DNA from: Halobacillus hunanensis
GTDB lineage: Bacteria > Bacillota > Bacilli > Bacillales > Halobacillaceae
DNA: 64,000 nt
Assembly: GCF_900166655.1 (NCBI RefSeq)
Contig: NZ_FVZB01000006.1
Span: 682,001 to 746,000 of the forward strand
Direction: 5' to 3'
Shown: piece after piece, positions 8,343 through 17,388 of the stretch
How the letters are laid out: every line of letters starts with the position of its first letter
How positions within the stretch are numbered: position 1 is the stretch's first letter
Translations under genes and position numbers: made by a program
The notes under the pieces: model-generated
The model's database searches: none
What the model was told of the DNA's origin: nothing
What the model saw: only the letters and a program-made list of their open reading frames with translations

Positions 8343-8719
8343 AGTCCCGCATTACGGATGACGGAACACTATTAAATAAGGCTATAAAGATTCTCCTATT
8401 GCATGAATAGGAGAATCTTTTATGTTGTGGCAATGAATTTCTGCTTTATAGGATTCGCTCAAGGCAACAACCTCATCACCATTGTTGCACAATTAATATC
8501 TGAATGTTCAAATATCTATTCTTATTTACAAAAAAATCCTTTATAATGGGTAGCGAAGGGGTGCCTTTCCAAATCCAAAATGAAAGGTCAATACAGACAA
8601 GAATACCGCAACCATCTGGTAAATATATCGCGAACCATTTCCCAGCTCCTAGTTTCGTAAAAAGTTATTACTAAATACATAAGGCTCGTATGCCTATAAA
8701 TGGAATGGAGGAATAACAC
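8343..8719. other. intergenic region between deoR and the nitronate monooxygenase gene
   Basis: 377 bases with the deoR terminator at 8386-8424 and a possible -10 (TATAAT, 8553-8558) without a convincing -35. No small gene with a good ribosome site was found. Confidence 0.5.
8386..8424 (+). terminator. terminator after the DeoR regulator gene
   Basis: Perfect 15-base stem AAAGATTCTCCTATT / AATAGGAGAATCTTT with a 5-base loop, followed by TTTTA. Confidence 0.85.
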
Positions 8720-9688
8720 ATGTCAGAAAATCCGTCAATTCTTCAGAATTTGCGTATCCCTGTAATCGGGGCGCCATTATTTATTATTAGTAATCCTAAG
8801 CTAGTGATCGAGCAATGTAAGGCAGGAATCGTTGGATCGATGCCTGCCCTAAATGCCAGACCTGGATCCTTACTTGATGAATGGCTGGCAGAAATTACAG
8901 AAGAGCTTGCAGCTTATAACGCCAAAAATCCAGATTGTCCTGCTGCCCCATTTGCGATTAATCAAATTGTTCACAAGTCTAATAAACGGTTAGAACACGA
9001 CATGGAATTGTGCGAGAAATACAAAGTTCCGATTATCATAACTTCTTTAGGTGCGCGGGAGGAGGTATATGATCATGCACACAGCTATGGAGGAATTGTG
9101 CTGCACGACATTATCAATAATACTTTCGCGCACAAGGCCATCGACAAAGGTGCAGATGGATTAATTGCCGTTTCGGCAGGAGCTGGCGGTCATGCCGGTG
9201 TAAAGAGCCCTTTTGCCCTAGTTCAAGAAATCCGCCAATGGTTCGACGGGCCTCTTGCTTTGTCTGGATCGATTGCTACGGGTAGTTCAGTTTTAGCCGC
9301 CCAAGCTATGGGGGCTGATTATGCTTATATTGGCTCTCCCTTCATTGCCACGCATGAAGCCCGTGCTTCTGAAGAGTATAAGCAATCCATCGTTGACTCT
9401 ACATCTGATGATATTGTCTACAGCAATCTTTTCACGGGTGTACACGGAAATTATCTGAAACCATCCATTCAAGCAGCAGGATTGGATCCTGATAACCTTC
9501 CTGAGAGTGACCCATCCAAGATGAATTTTGGAGGAGAAGACGCTAAGCCGTGGAAAGATATTTGGGGAAGCGGCCAAGGCATCGGTGCTGTTCAAGACAT
9601 TACGAGTACAGCAGATTATGTTGACAAAATTTATAATGAGTATAGTGAAGCAAGAAACAATCTGATAAGTGGCAGTGCAGTTAGATAA
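8720..9688 (+). CDS. nitronate monooxygenase (2-nitropropane dioxygenase family)
   Basis: FMN-dependent TIM-barrel oxygenase, 322 residues, that oxidises alkyl nitronates such as propionate-3-nitronate. The N-terminal PVIGAPLFIISNPKLV matches the flavin-binding start of the family. AVSAGAGGHAG contains the His that acts as catalytic base, and GADYAYIGSPFIATHEA supplies the phosphate-binding GS near the barrel C terminus. The start ATG follows GGAGGAATAACAC. It is a single-gene unit after the deoR terminator. The enoyl-ACP-reductase FabK is a distant relative but lacks this pattern. Confidence 0.88.
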   Translation: MSENPSILQNLRIPVIGAPLFIISNPKLVIEQCKAGIVGSMPALNARPGSLLDEWLAEITEELAAYNAKNPDCPAAPFAINQIVHKSNKRLEHDMELCEKYKVPIIITSLGAREEVYDHAHSYGGIVLHDIINNTFAHKAIDKGADGLIAVSAGAGGHAGVKSPFALVQEIRQWFDGPLALSGSIATGSSVLAAQAMGADYAYIGSPFIATHEARASEEYKQSIVDSTSDDIVYSNLFTGVHGNYLKPSIQAAGLDPDNLPESDPSKMNFGGEDAKPWKDIWGSGQGIGAVQDITSTADYVDKIYNEYSEARNNLISGSAVR

Positions 9689-9783
9689 AGTTGATTAGAG
9701 GATCTGAGTGCTTCTAAAGGTTGTTTGAAGGAAGAGTGATAATAGAAGCTTCTCTGAATGAGACAGTTTTTAAGGAGGAAAAT

Positions 9784-10152
9784 ATTGAAGTTTTTGCAGG
9801 ATATTTAGCCGGTATCGATAATTCCGACCACCGAGAACGAACGGAGGAAATTTTGGTGTGGATTATTGATACATTCTCAAATTTAGAACCACACATCAAG
9901 TGGAATACGCCAATGTTTTCCGATCACGGCACGTTTATTATTGGTCTTTCAACGGCGAAGCATCATATGAGCATTTCTCCTGAAGAAGCAGGCATTACGC
10001 AATTTGCAGACGACATTGCACAAGCTGACTACAGTGCGACTAAAGGGTTGTTTCGCATCCCTTGGAATAAGCCCGTCGATTATGAATTGCTTGAGAAAAT
10101 AATTGAATTTAACATTCGGGATAAAGCAGAATATACGAACTTTTGGAGGTAA
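9784..10152 (+). CDS. ydhG: YdhG/frataxin-like (DUF1801) protein with a probable ATT start
   Basis: Small protein of the YdhG/DUF1801 family; B. subtilis YdhG is an intracellular iron chaperone related to frataxin. The diagnostic block [16 protein letters not shown] and the C-terminal [10 protein letters not shown] are intact. The frame is open from a TTG at 9721, but homologues begin at about EVFAxYLAGIDN. Here AAGGAGG (9772-9778) stands five bases before an ATT codon at 9784, which would give [13 protein letters not shown], about 122 residues. No ATG is available in this interval. Alternatives are the GTG at 9736 or the TTG at 9721, both with weaker ribosome sites. Confidence 0.8.
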   Translation: MEVFAGYLAGIDNSDHRERTEEILVWIIDTFSNLEPHIKWNTPMFSDHGTFIIGLSTAKHHMSISPEEAGITQFADDIAQADYSATKGLFRIPWNKPVDYELLEKIIEFNIRDKAEYTNFWR

Positions 10153-10245
10153 TATTTCTTAGAGACTCCTAGCAAATTATGCTTAAGGGGATTTGAAAGC
10201 CCTTTAAGTTAAGTAAGAATAAAGTCATTTGCTTTATTCTAAAGT

Positions 10246-10277
10246 AAAGCCGCATTTTCCTAAAATGCGGCTTTCTC
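10246..10277. terminator. bidirectional terminator between ydhG and the VOC gene
   Basis: Perfect 13-base stem AAAGCCGCATTTT / AAAATGCGGCTTT with a 3-base loop, T-rich on the right and A-rich on the left; it separates two convergent genes. Confidence 0.85.
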
Positions 10278-10296
10278 AACCTATAAACTCTTTCAT

Positions 10297-10647
10297 TCAC
10301 AGGTGGATAAGAATATTAACGAGCTTCCCAAATGGATCCCTTACAAAAAATCGCCGAACTCCCCATGATTCCTCGACTGGTCCATACTCAATTGAAATCC
10401 CTGCTTCTTGTATGCGGGTTAGCGCGTCATCAAGATCATCGACCTCAATCGATAGATCTGGCACAGGTGTCCCAGATCCCCCCTCTGAAAGGAAACTAAC
10501 TTGAGTGTCCATTTTCTCATGCGAACCGTATGTTGCAATAAATCCCATATCCATCAGTTGTTCAAGTCCGAGTACTTCCCCATAAAAGAATTTTGCTTTA
10601 GACATTTCCTGCGCCTCAATATTGGCAACAATTCGTTTAACCTTCAC
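10297..10647 (-). CDS. VOC-superfamily (glyoxalase/bleomycin-resistance-like) protein
   Basis: Single vicinal-oxygen-chelate domain, 116 residues. It has the typical order: first strand KVKRIVANIEAQEMSKAKFFYGEVLGLE, then EVDDLDDALTRIQEAGISIEYGP, then FFVRDPFGKLVNI at the C terminus. The ATG follows AGGAGG. It is convergent with ydhG across a shared terminator. The metal and substrate are unknown; members include glyoxalase I, fosfomycin-resistance enzymes and many uncharacterised proteins. Confidence 0.85.
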   Translation of the reverse strand: MKVKRIVANIEAQEMSKAKFFYGEVLGLEQLMDMGFIATYGSHEKMDTQVSFLSEGGSGTPVPDLSIEVDDLDDALTRIQEAGISIEYGPVEESWGVRRFFVRDPFGKLVNILIHL

Positions 10648-10834
10648 TTTATATCCTCCTAAATGTGTTGTCCAAATTTAAATCTCACAAAAGGCTCAAT
10701 TAAACTTTTCATAAAAAGGAATCGAAAGTACATAATAAAACGGTAATTATGATGAAGAGATCCAACCTGACTAATAGCCCGTTTGTCTTTATTTTGTATA
10801 AGTATATACCATGTTGAGGAGTTGACATGAAAAA

Positions 10835-12286
10835 GTGAAATTTAACAAGGAAAAGATCAACGTTGTAGATTTTCAACAAACTAAGAAAAGCGTGTATGCT
10901 ACAGGGATAGGAAACGCTGTGGAATGGTTTGATTTTGGCTTATATTCATATTTGGCTGTTATTATTAGTCAAAACTTTTTTACCGGTGTTGAGAATGATC
11001 AGCTTAAATTGGTTTTCACATTTGCAACATTTGCGATTGCCTTCTTAATGCGCCCGCTAGGCGGTGTTATATTTGGTAAAATCGGTGATAAATCAGGAAG
11101 AAAAGTTGTTTTAACGACCACAATTATTTTAATGGCTGCTTCAACATTACTAATCGGTTTATTACCCACTTATGATCAAATAGGTATTTGGGCTCCTATA
11201 CTCTTATTAATAGCCAGAATTATTCAGGGTTTTTCAACTGGTGGTGAATACGCTGGTGCAATGGTCTATATTGCGGAATCTTCCCCAGACAATAAACGTA
11301 ACATGCTTGGAAGTGGATTGGAAATTGGCACGCTCGCTGGTTTTATATTAGCTTCACTACTTGCAAGTGCACTCTTTATGATTTTATCAAATGAACAGAT
11401 GGCCTCATGGGGCTGGAGAATACCATTCCTACTCGGTTTACCTTTAGGGTTTGTTGGGTTGTATTTAAGAAGAAGTTTAGAAGAAACACCGATTTTTGAA
11501 AATGAAATTGCCGATGATGAAACCGAAGAGGAGAGCTTCCTGTCTATTTTAAAAAATCATAAAAAAGATGTTCTTGTATGTTTTGTAGCAGTCGCATTCT
11601 TTAATATTACAAACTACATGTTACTATCATACATGCCTTCTTATTTAAGTGCGGTTATTGGATTATCCAGTACAACTGGAACCGTAATCATTACAATTAT
11701 AATGGTTATTATGGTACCGCTGGCTCTAATGTTTGGAAGGCTCAGTGATAATATTGGAAACAAAACTGTTTTCCTGATTGGTTTAGGCGGATTAACGCTG
11801 TTATCTGCGCTAGCATTTTATTTAATGAACTTGGATTCTTTAGTGTTTATTTCTTTAGGAATCCTCATTCTAGGTGTTTTGCTTTCAACTTATGAAGGTA
11901 CAATGCCTGGATCATTACCAACGATGTTCACAACAGATATTCGCTATAGAACACTAGCCGTGACCTTTAATGTCTCCGTTTCATTATTTGGCGGAACTAC
12001 TCCATTAGTTGCAACATGGTTAGTTTACCAAACAGGAAATAGCTTAGCACCTGGGTTCTATCTCACAATCGTTAGTATCATCGGATTCTTAGTGATCGCA
12101 TTCTTTTTCAGTAACACGTCAGGAAAATCCCTGAAAGGTTCATACCCGACAGTAGCTTCGAAGTCCGAATATAAAGAAGCTGTCGAAAATCCAAAAGTTG
12201 CATTATGGTGGAAAGAAGAAATGGAAGCTGCTGAGGAAATAGGCACAGTTGATGAAAAAAAGGACAATCCGGATTCAGATAAATAA
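10835..12286 (+). CDS. MHS-family MFS transporter (ProP-like)
   Basis: Metabolite:H+ symporter of the MFS, 483 residues, about 12 helices. [20 protein letters not shown] opens the protein and [20 protein letters not shown] follows helix 2, both typical of ProP/ShiA/KgtP-type permeases. [15 protein letters not shown] is the helix 4-5 signature. The C-terminal tail is acidic and charged. The ribosome site (TTGAGGAG) is best placed for ATG 10827, but that frame reads only ATG AAA AAG TGA. The transporter frame begins at an overlapping GTG at 10835, so one A seems to be missing after the start codon. The substrate is unknown; proline, betaine or a carboxylate is possible. Confidence 0.82.
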   Translation: MKFNKEKINVVDFQQTKKSVYATGIGNAVEWFDFGLYSYLAVIISQNFFTGVENDQLKLVFTFATFAIAFLMRPLGGVIFGKIGDKSGRKVVLTTTIILMAASTLLIGLLPTYDQIGIWAPILLLIARIIQGFSTGGEYAGAMVYIAESSPDNKRNMLGSGLEIGTLAGFILASLLASALFMILSNEQMASWGWRIPFLLGLPLGFVGLYLRRSLEETPIFENEIADDETEEESFLSILKNHKKDVLVCFVAVAFFNITNYMLLSYMPSYLSAVIGLSSTTGTVIITIIMVIMVPLALMFGRLSDNIGNKTVFLIGLGGLTLLSALAFYLMNLDSLVFISLGILILGVLLSTYEGTMPGSLPTMFTTDIRYRTLAVTFNVSVSLFGGTTPLVATWLVYQTGNSLAPGFYLTIVSIIGFLVIAFFFSNTSGKSLKGSYPTVASKSEYKEAVENPKVALWWKEEMEAAEEIGTVDEKKDNPDSDK

Positions 12287-12296
12287 AGAAAAACAT

Positions 12297-12335
12297 CAGG
12301 GAGGAGCAGTGACTTAAGGTTATGCTCCTTCCCTG
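12297..12335 (+). terminator. hairpin after the MHS transporter gene
   Basis: CAGGGAGGAGCA / TGCTCCTTCCCTG stem with a 14-base loop, followed by a weakly T-rich stretch; a probable terminator. Confidence 0.55.
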
Positions 12336-12459
12336 TTACACTCTTTGTCCTTAATTCGTCGCTGTTCGTTTGTCATTTTCTTCTCTCCTGCATGCCAAGT
12401 TAAATTGACTTTATTATTGATTAATCGTGTTGAACTTTTCCTTTAGCTTAATATGTATT

Positions 12460-13291
12460 TTACTCAAATGGAAAAATATACACTACATAGTTGAACACAT
12501 TTGTAAAACCTATATTCTGAGCGATTGCATTAGAGGGCTTGTTTGCCTCCTCACAATCCCAGTACAGAACTATATCATTGCTCATACCTTCTTTTACAAC
12601 ATAGTGGGCAATCTTTTGAGCTAAATTATTCCCTTGATGAGCCTTTAACGTTTCTATATCTATACTGTGCATATTTTCAAATGCAAATCCCGACAAACAT
12701 ACACTCACAATCTTATGATTGTAAGCAATACAATAGCCTATTCCCCTGTTGTAAAAGCTTTCGGGGGAAGGCCAAAACTCTAATATTTTCGAGCGTACAA
12801 ATTCAATGTTATCAAATGAATGATCGTTATTTTCATACAGAGCTTTCTTTATTTTAAAAACTTTGTATTCTGGTCCAAATTGAAGGGTTATTCTTTTCCC
12901 TATAATTACTTTTTTCCAGCTCATATACTCTTTGATTCGTCATTTTCAATGGACGATGTTCAAAGATTTTTTCTATAGTCTTATTCCATCCTGGGTGATT
13001 ACCAATTCCTATAAAATAGTTTTCTTGAAGTTTCTTTGCTTCAGGAGTTATTATTTTATCAACAAAATCGTTTATACAAGTATTAAACACCTTATTCTCT
13101 TCATCGCCAATAAAGAAAAACCCATCATTATTGTCTAACCAAATCAGTCCAGTTTTAGGAGAATCGCTATTATCGACAAATATACGACCAGGATTTACTC
13201 CTTCAATTACTCCTTTAACTTCTAAATTACCTTTTTCATTTAGTAAACTTTTACATTTATAAAATTCTCTCGTGTTAAGTTCAGTAATCAA
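12460..13291 (-). pseudogene. frameshifted GNAT-family acetyltransferase
   Basis: Two overlapping frames together make one GNAT_acetyltran-type protein of about 275 residues. The upstream half contains GVIEGVNPGRIFVD, GLIWLDNNDGFFFIGDEEN and the QRVYELEK junction. The downstream half continues at VIIGKRITLQFGPEYKVFKI and carries HQGNNLAQKIAHYVV, the acetyl-CoA loop. The frames join at a run of six T on the plus strand (12910-12915); removing one would restore one reading frame. The frame is open upstream to 13336, but a GGGGGAGGA site supports a TTG start at 13291 (MITELNTREFYK). Disabled by mutation, or a homopolymer sequencing error. Confidence 0.75.
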
Positions 13292-13389
13292 TATTGAACA
13301 TCCTCCCCCAAAGAGTCTTAATCCAGATACATCCATATTTTACATTTTAATTCAATCTACTCAAGAAAACAGTCCTTATATCTAGGATT

Positions 13390-13418
13390 GGCGCTTACCT
13401 TTATTCAAGATAAGCGCC
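13390..13418. repeat. dispersed palindrome, copy 1
   Basis: GGCGCTTA, 13 bases, TAAGCGCC, with an inner CTT/AAG pairing. Nearly identical to 16408-16436 (about 40 bases of shared sequence including the flank) and related to 18485-18513. It lies 17 bases beyond the DinB gene end and 5' of the broken GNAT gene. Confidence 0.75.
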
Positions 13419-13434
13419 CATTCGGAAACGACAT

Positions 13435-13959
13435 TCATTCTTTTTTATTCTTCATTTGTTTTAAATATAAATAAAGACCATAATCTGTCGGAACAGAAGA
13501 ATGCCCCATCTGCCTTAACATAGCAGTGATATTACCACGGTGATAGGTTCCATGGTTCACAACATGAAGCACTTGCTCAAACACACTTGTTTCCATCAAG
13601 TCACCATTCGGGTTTTCAATCACAAGCGGTTTGTCTGTGTTTTCCATTTTACTTAGGAACAACTTGTACCGTTCTGACAGTTTAAGAAATATAGCTTCCA
13701 TTTCTTCCATTCCCTTTGAGACTGTCTCCTCTTTTAGTTCCTCTTGCAGCCTCAATGAATAATCCATACTTTTACCCGAAAACACTTCTATCCACCCAAG
13801 ATCAGAAAGATAAACATGGGCTAAAACATGAGATATTGATGGAAATACACTTTGAACTTCTTGACGATAAACATCCTTGGGCAGCTCTTTTAGGCGGTCG
13901 AAAATTTGTCTATTTGCCCATTCGTTATAGTCATACAATTGTAATTCAATCTGCTTCAT
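13435..13959 (-). CDS. DinB-family protein
   Basis: Four-helix-bundle DinB/YfiT-like protein, 174 residues. The conserved metal-binding histidines are in VLAHVYLSDLGW (about residue 48) and in VVNHGTYHRGNITAML near the C terminus, the typical HxxxH arrangement. The N terminus LYDYNEWANRQIFDRL is a standard DinB opening. Members include thiol-dependent S-transferases and many uncharacterised stress genes; the reaction here is unknown. The ATG follows GAAGGAAGAA. It lies between the palindrome at 13390 and a 28-residue ORF on the other strand. Confidence 0.85.
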   Translation of the reverse strand: MKQIELQLYDYNEWANRQIFDRLKELPKDVYRQEVQSVFPSISHVLAHVYLSDLGWIEVFSGKSMDYSLRLQEELKEETVSKGMEEMEAIFLKLSERYKLFLSKMENTDKPLVIENPNGDLMETSVFEQVLHVVNHGTYHRGNITAMLRQMGHSSVPTDYGLYLYLKQMKNKKE

Positions 13960-14138
13960 TTAAGGCTTCTTCCTTTCATATTTGATTTAGTACCCTAATT
14001 ATACACTGCCACTTTGGTTTTAAGCTCTATTTTTATTCCGCTAAAGCCCTCAAATTATTAGGTCTTAAGGTTTTCTTGCATTTCAATCAATAAAATGACT
14101 GGTTTTCGAAATACTAAAAGTGAGGGGAGTGAAAAATC

Positions 14139-14225
14139 ATGGCTCAAGGAAACAAAAAGCTTTCAAATAAAAACGCACAGCAACATGATAGGAAAGTAGA
14201 GAAACAACCAAGAACACGTCGGTGA
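14139..14225 (+). CDS. 28-residue basic small ORF
   Basis: ATG 14139 with a good ribosome site (GAGGGGAG, 8 bases upstream) and a TGA at 14223. The product is hydrophilic and basic, starting MAQGNKKLSNKNAQQHDRK and ending PRTRR. A strong terminator follows within 40 bases, so it looks like a complete transcription unit. I do not recognise the family; small basic peptides of this look occur in sporulating Bacillaceae, but no function can be assigned. Confidence 0.5.
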   Translation: MAQGNKKLSNKNAQQHDRKVEKQPRTRR

Positions 14226-14264
14226 AGAATTGATCTAGAGCCAAAAAAATGATGGGAAGTTTCT

Positions 14265-14305
14265 CAGGCTGTCGAGAAAGTCTCGACAGCCTGCAAGTTT
14301 TTATT
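14265..14305 (+). terminator. strong terminator after the 28-residue ORF
   Basis: Perfect 13-base stem CAGGCTGTCGAGA / TCTCGACAGCCTG with a 3-base loop, then TTTTTATT. Confidence 0.85.
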
Positions 14306-14497
14306 CACTTTATAATGTCGGGTGTGTTATGTGCACAATGGAATCGCGTCTTTGAGGATCTCATATTAACAGAGGTGGTCATTGATCGCCTTATTTATCA
14401 TTCACATTCAGTTTTTTTTACTGAAGAAAGTAAATGCGTTACGAATCTTAGTCATCTTATATGTTCCTCACTATCAGTGCGCCCGATTACTTAAGAT

Positions 14498-15154
14498 TTA
14501 ACGTTGAATTTTCAGACCTAATAACGAAGCAAATTGTATCGCTTGAGACGTTGATACTTTACACCCTTTTAAATTCTCTACTGAAACAATTAAAGAATCA
14601 AAATCAGATGAGCTTATATCAATTCCTTTTAATGATGTCTCTTCAAAGCTTACGCCATTAAGATTGCATGAAAGAAATTCTACTTTTTTAAGCTTACAGT
14701 CAAAAAGGTCAGCGCTTTCTAACTTAGCATCATCAAAAATCACCTTTTCAAGTTTTGAGTTACCGAACATAACCATATTAAGAATGGATCCCCCAAATCT
14801 TGTATTACCGATATAAGACTCTGCCAGGTTGCTGCCTAGCAACTTACAATTAAGAAATTCAACTCGATTCATGGAGGCATTACCCAAATTAGCATTGGAT
14901 AAATCACAATTCTTAAAGCACACATCGGTAAGATCAATTCTGCTAAAGTCAGTATTAACAAAGTTGCAGTTTTTGACAACTGTTTGATAAAGTCGTAATC
15001 GATCTATGGACTCGTTATCAAATTCTGAATCGGTAACCATACACATTTCAAATTCTGGATCTTCTTCGTAAAAAATATCTGTAAATCTTCTCTCGGTTAG
15101 ATCTTCAGGGATCTTAGGTGTGTCAATCTTCACTGTATATCTACCTACTTTCAA
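14498..15154 (-). CDS. pentapeptide-repeat protein (Qnr-like size)
   Basis: About 218 residues (211 from the GTG at 15133), built of A(D/N)LXX-type pentapeptide repeats: NCNFVNTDFSRIDLTDVCF, then NCDLSNANLGNASMNRVEF and following coils. This predicts a right-handed quadrilateral beta-helix. The C terminus ASLLGLKI resembles the cap of chromosomal pentapeptide proteins related to Qnr, which mimic DNA and protect gyrase. The frame opens with a TTG at 15154; the GTG at 15133 has a somewhat better ribosome site (GTAGGT). Quinolone protection is possible but not shown; many pentapeptide proteins have unknown roles. Confidence 0.82.
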   Translation of the reverse strand: MKVGRYTVKIDTPKIPEDLTERRFTDIFYEEDPEFEMCMVTDSEFDNESIDRLRLYQTVVKNCNFVNTDFSRIDLTDVCFKNCDLSNANLGNASMNRVEFLNCKLLGSNLAESYIGNTRFGGSILNMVMFGNSKLEKVIFDDAKLESADLFDCKLKKVEFLSCNLNGVSFEETSLKGIDISSSDFDSLIVSVENLKGCKVSTSQAIQFASLLGLKIQR

Positions 15155-15359
15155 AGAACTTTAATTCATTTATAAGGTCTTTAGATACAAACATAAAGGA
15201 ACACAGGTTCCCTTTCAAGACTTGACCTTTATGCAGTTTCTGATACACAGGAGTTGTTTTAAGTTCTAAGAAACCCTCTATTAAGTTAAATGTCCCTTAA
15301 ATGAAAGCGAGTTATTCGATAAACGTTTCCTTTTATTGAATAAAACAAACAGTTATTCA

Positions 15360-15620
15360 CTAACTTTCATCATTTGGAGTCTCTTCATTGCAACCGCACT
15401 CATATTCCTTAAATTTAAATTCCTTGTGCAGCTTTAATTCTTGAAAGTCACTTGTTTCTGACTTATAAACTTGTACCAATGGAGCAACATCCAGTTTAGC
15501 AAAATTCCTTACCTGGTTCTCCATATCAACAGATGATTCAAGAGGATACTCGTTCATATGTTCGAATAACTCGTTGTGTTCACAAACATCATACGTCACT
15601 GCAAGAAAATATTTTTTCAT
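15360..15620 (-). CDS. hypothetical protein, 86 residues
   Basis: Unrecognised small acidic protein. The ATG at 15620 follows GGAAGGGATGTC and is preferred over the upstream frame start at 15668. It starts MKKYFLAVTYDVCEHNELFE and ends with a CGC pair in YECGCNEETPNDES. No membrane segment or signal peptide. It lies between the pentapeptide gene and the broken RibD-like gene, with about 40 bases to the next stop; expression is plausible. Confidence 0.6.
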   Translation of the reverse strand: MKKYFLAVTYDVCEHNELFEHMNEYPLESSVDMENQVRNFAKLDVAPLVQVYKSETSDFQELKLHKEFKFKEYECGCNEETPNDES

Positions 15621-15717
15621 GACATCCCTTCCTATTTTAATTGATAAATAACAAGTTCTATCCTCCATTAAAGCGCTCGTTTAGGGAGTATAGCCCAAAC
15701 AATGTCACATCTGTCTA

Positions 15718-16310
15718 TTATTGAATAACTTTATACCGAATATGTGTCACATCAGACGCATTTATAACTTCAACAATTTCAAGTGATGTAAATTCTTCAA
15801 AGAGTCGCTTTCCTTTTCCCAAAATAACAGGAACAATATGCAAAATATTTCATCAACAAGACCTGCTTTCAAGCATTGTTGTGAGACACTCGCACCTGCA
15901 ACACCTATTTCCTTATCACCCGATACAGCTTTAGCTTTCTTAACAGCCGACGCGACACCATCTGATACAAACGTAAAGGGTGTTGTACCTTGTGGAACTG
16001 TTTCGGGATCCCTATTCGTCACAACAAATACTGGAACGCCTTTATTAGGATGACTACCTCCCCACCCATTGACAATATCGTACGTCCCTCGTCCAACGAT
16101 CATGGCTCCAGCATTATTTAGAGATTTATCATATACTACTCGATTTACTTCAGAAAGCTTAAAAAACTCATTTACCTGACTGGCTTGATCCCCCGAAAAC
16201 AACCAATTATGTAAAACCTCTGCATCTCCTAAAGGTTGCTTGGGGTTATCATTTTGTCCAGTGATGAACCCATCAAGTGAAATGGACATATCAATAACAA
16301 CTTTCCCCAT
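15718..16310 (-). pseudogene. frameshifted dihydrofolate-reductase-like (RibD C-terminal domain) protein
   Basis: The first 150 residues are a normal YyaP/RibD_C-type reductase: MGKVVIDMSISLDGFITGQN, GAMIVGRGTYD, then PVFVVTNR and GVAGASVSQQCLKAGLVDEI. The frame then runs into unrelated sequence and stops at 15762. In the neighbouring frame the expected ending continues (HIVPVILGKGKRLFEEF, VTHIRYKVIQ) to a stop at 15718. The shift maps to a run of four A on the plus strand (15842-15845), where one extra base would restore the frame. Either a pseudogene or a homopolymer error. Confidence 0.75.
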
Positions 16311-16407
16311 GCAAAAACTCCTTTCTCATTGGTTTTTTAGCTTACCACATACGAGTACATAGGATTTCTTCAGGAAAATCAACAAACTGGCCCTTATATG
16401 TAAGATT

Positions 16408-16436
16408 GGCGCTTACCTTTATTTAAGATAAGCGCC
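16408..16436. repeat. dispersed palindrome, copy 2
   Basis: GGCGCTTA, 13 bases, TAAGCGCC. It shares the flanking GATT and the interior CCTTTATTxAAGA with copy 1 at 13390. It lies about 100 bases 5' of the broken RibD-like gene. Confidence 0.75.
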
Positions 16437-16576
16437 CTTTTCATTAAGACTTGATTACAAGATAAATTACCTTGAACTGAGCATCAAGCTTCTAGCAGCT
16501 ATTATTAACGAAACCATAGCTCAACCATATTTGTTTACTAGAAAAGTTCATCTGATCACGATCTTAAGTAGCTTGT

Positions 16577-17197
16577 TTAAGTTTCTGCACGAAATGTTTT
16601 CCCTAATTCATCACCAAGTCCAAAGTAATGACGAAAATTATAAATTAACGGGCTCCACTTCCTTGGGTCAACATGATGCTGGTCCATAACAATATTTTTA
16701 TGAGCATGTACATGGACAGCCTGTACTTCTACAATACCAAACACGGGATTATGCTCTGGAATTCTAATATTTTTCACTATTGCTTCTATTTGTAAGGGGC
16801 ACTCATCGATTCTAGAAGGCTTTACCGTTTTAGATTCCTTTGGTGTTAACCCTGCTGCCCTATATTTGTCCTTTTCATAGCTAAACCCTGAATCCAGTTT
16901 ATATTCTGGAACTGGATTGCGGCCCGTGAAAGGTGCTAGTGCTTCAACATTTTCCCATAACGAAGGGTCTGGAATGTTAACCACACTTTCCGGATCCCTT
17001 TGCAAGTTCTCAATGGCTTTTCCTCCAAGACCAAGCCCTAATACAATACAATCGCCAAGCCCCCAAGAAGAGGAAATAGGCGTAATATTCGTCGTTTCAT
17101 CTTCATTTAGAGTGTTAAGTAAAATTACGGGAGTTCCGTAATAAAGGATTTTTGGCTTAATTTCCTGGTCTCTTTGTGACATGCTATTTTGGATCAT
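16577..17197 (-). CDS. flavin-reductase-family (FMN-binding split-barrel) protein
   Basis: Flavoprotein of the flavin-reductase-like (DIM6/NtaB) family, 206 residues. PVILLNTLNEDETTNITPIS, SSWGLGDCIVLGLG and the NLQRDPESVVNIPD segment are the flavin-binding core. The ATG follows AGGAGGGG seven bases upstream. It is divergent from an ArsR-type regulator that probably controls it. Members serve as flavin reductases for monooxygenases or as free oxidoreductases; no partner monooxygenase is adjacent. Confidence 0.85.
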   Translation of the reverse strand: MIQNSMSQRDQEIKPKILYYGTPVILLNTLNEDETTNITPISSSWGLGDCIVLGLGLGGKAIENLQRDPESVVNIPDPSLWENVEALAPFTGRNPVPEYKLDSGFSYEKDKYRAAGLTPKESKTVKPSRIDECPLQIEAIVKNIRIPEHNPVFGIVEVQAVHVHAHKNIVMDQHHVDPRKWSPLIYNFRHYFGLGDELGKTFRAET

Positions 17198-17327
17198 TTA
17201 TATCCCCTCCTGTATTAGACCATTAGGTACTCTAACAAGTTCCTCTGCTAGAACTACAAAATGATATATACAGTATAATTCTGTAAAACTACAACATTGA
17301 TCGAAATATGGATGTTAAAAGAAAATA

Positions 17328-17356
17328 TTGTGACTATAAGAATTTTCCATTATGAT
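17328..17356 (+). promoter_or_regulatory. sigA-type promoter for the ArsR-family gene, with a repeated GATCGAA motif
   Basis: TTGTGA (17328-17333), 17-base spacer, TATGAT (17351-17356). A direct repeat GATCGAARTATG occurs at 17299-17310 and at 17354-17365, the second overlapping the -10 box, as expected of a repressor site. Confidence 0.6.
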
Positions 17357-17388
17357 CGAAGTATGCTTGTAAACGAGGGGGAGCTAAA

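Noticed and set aside
14226-14494. 81-codon plus-strand frame after the 28-residue ORF
   Set aside because: It spans the terminator at 14265-14305 and has no ribosome site.
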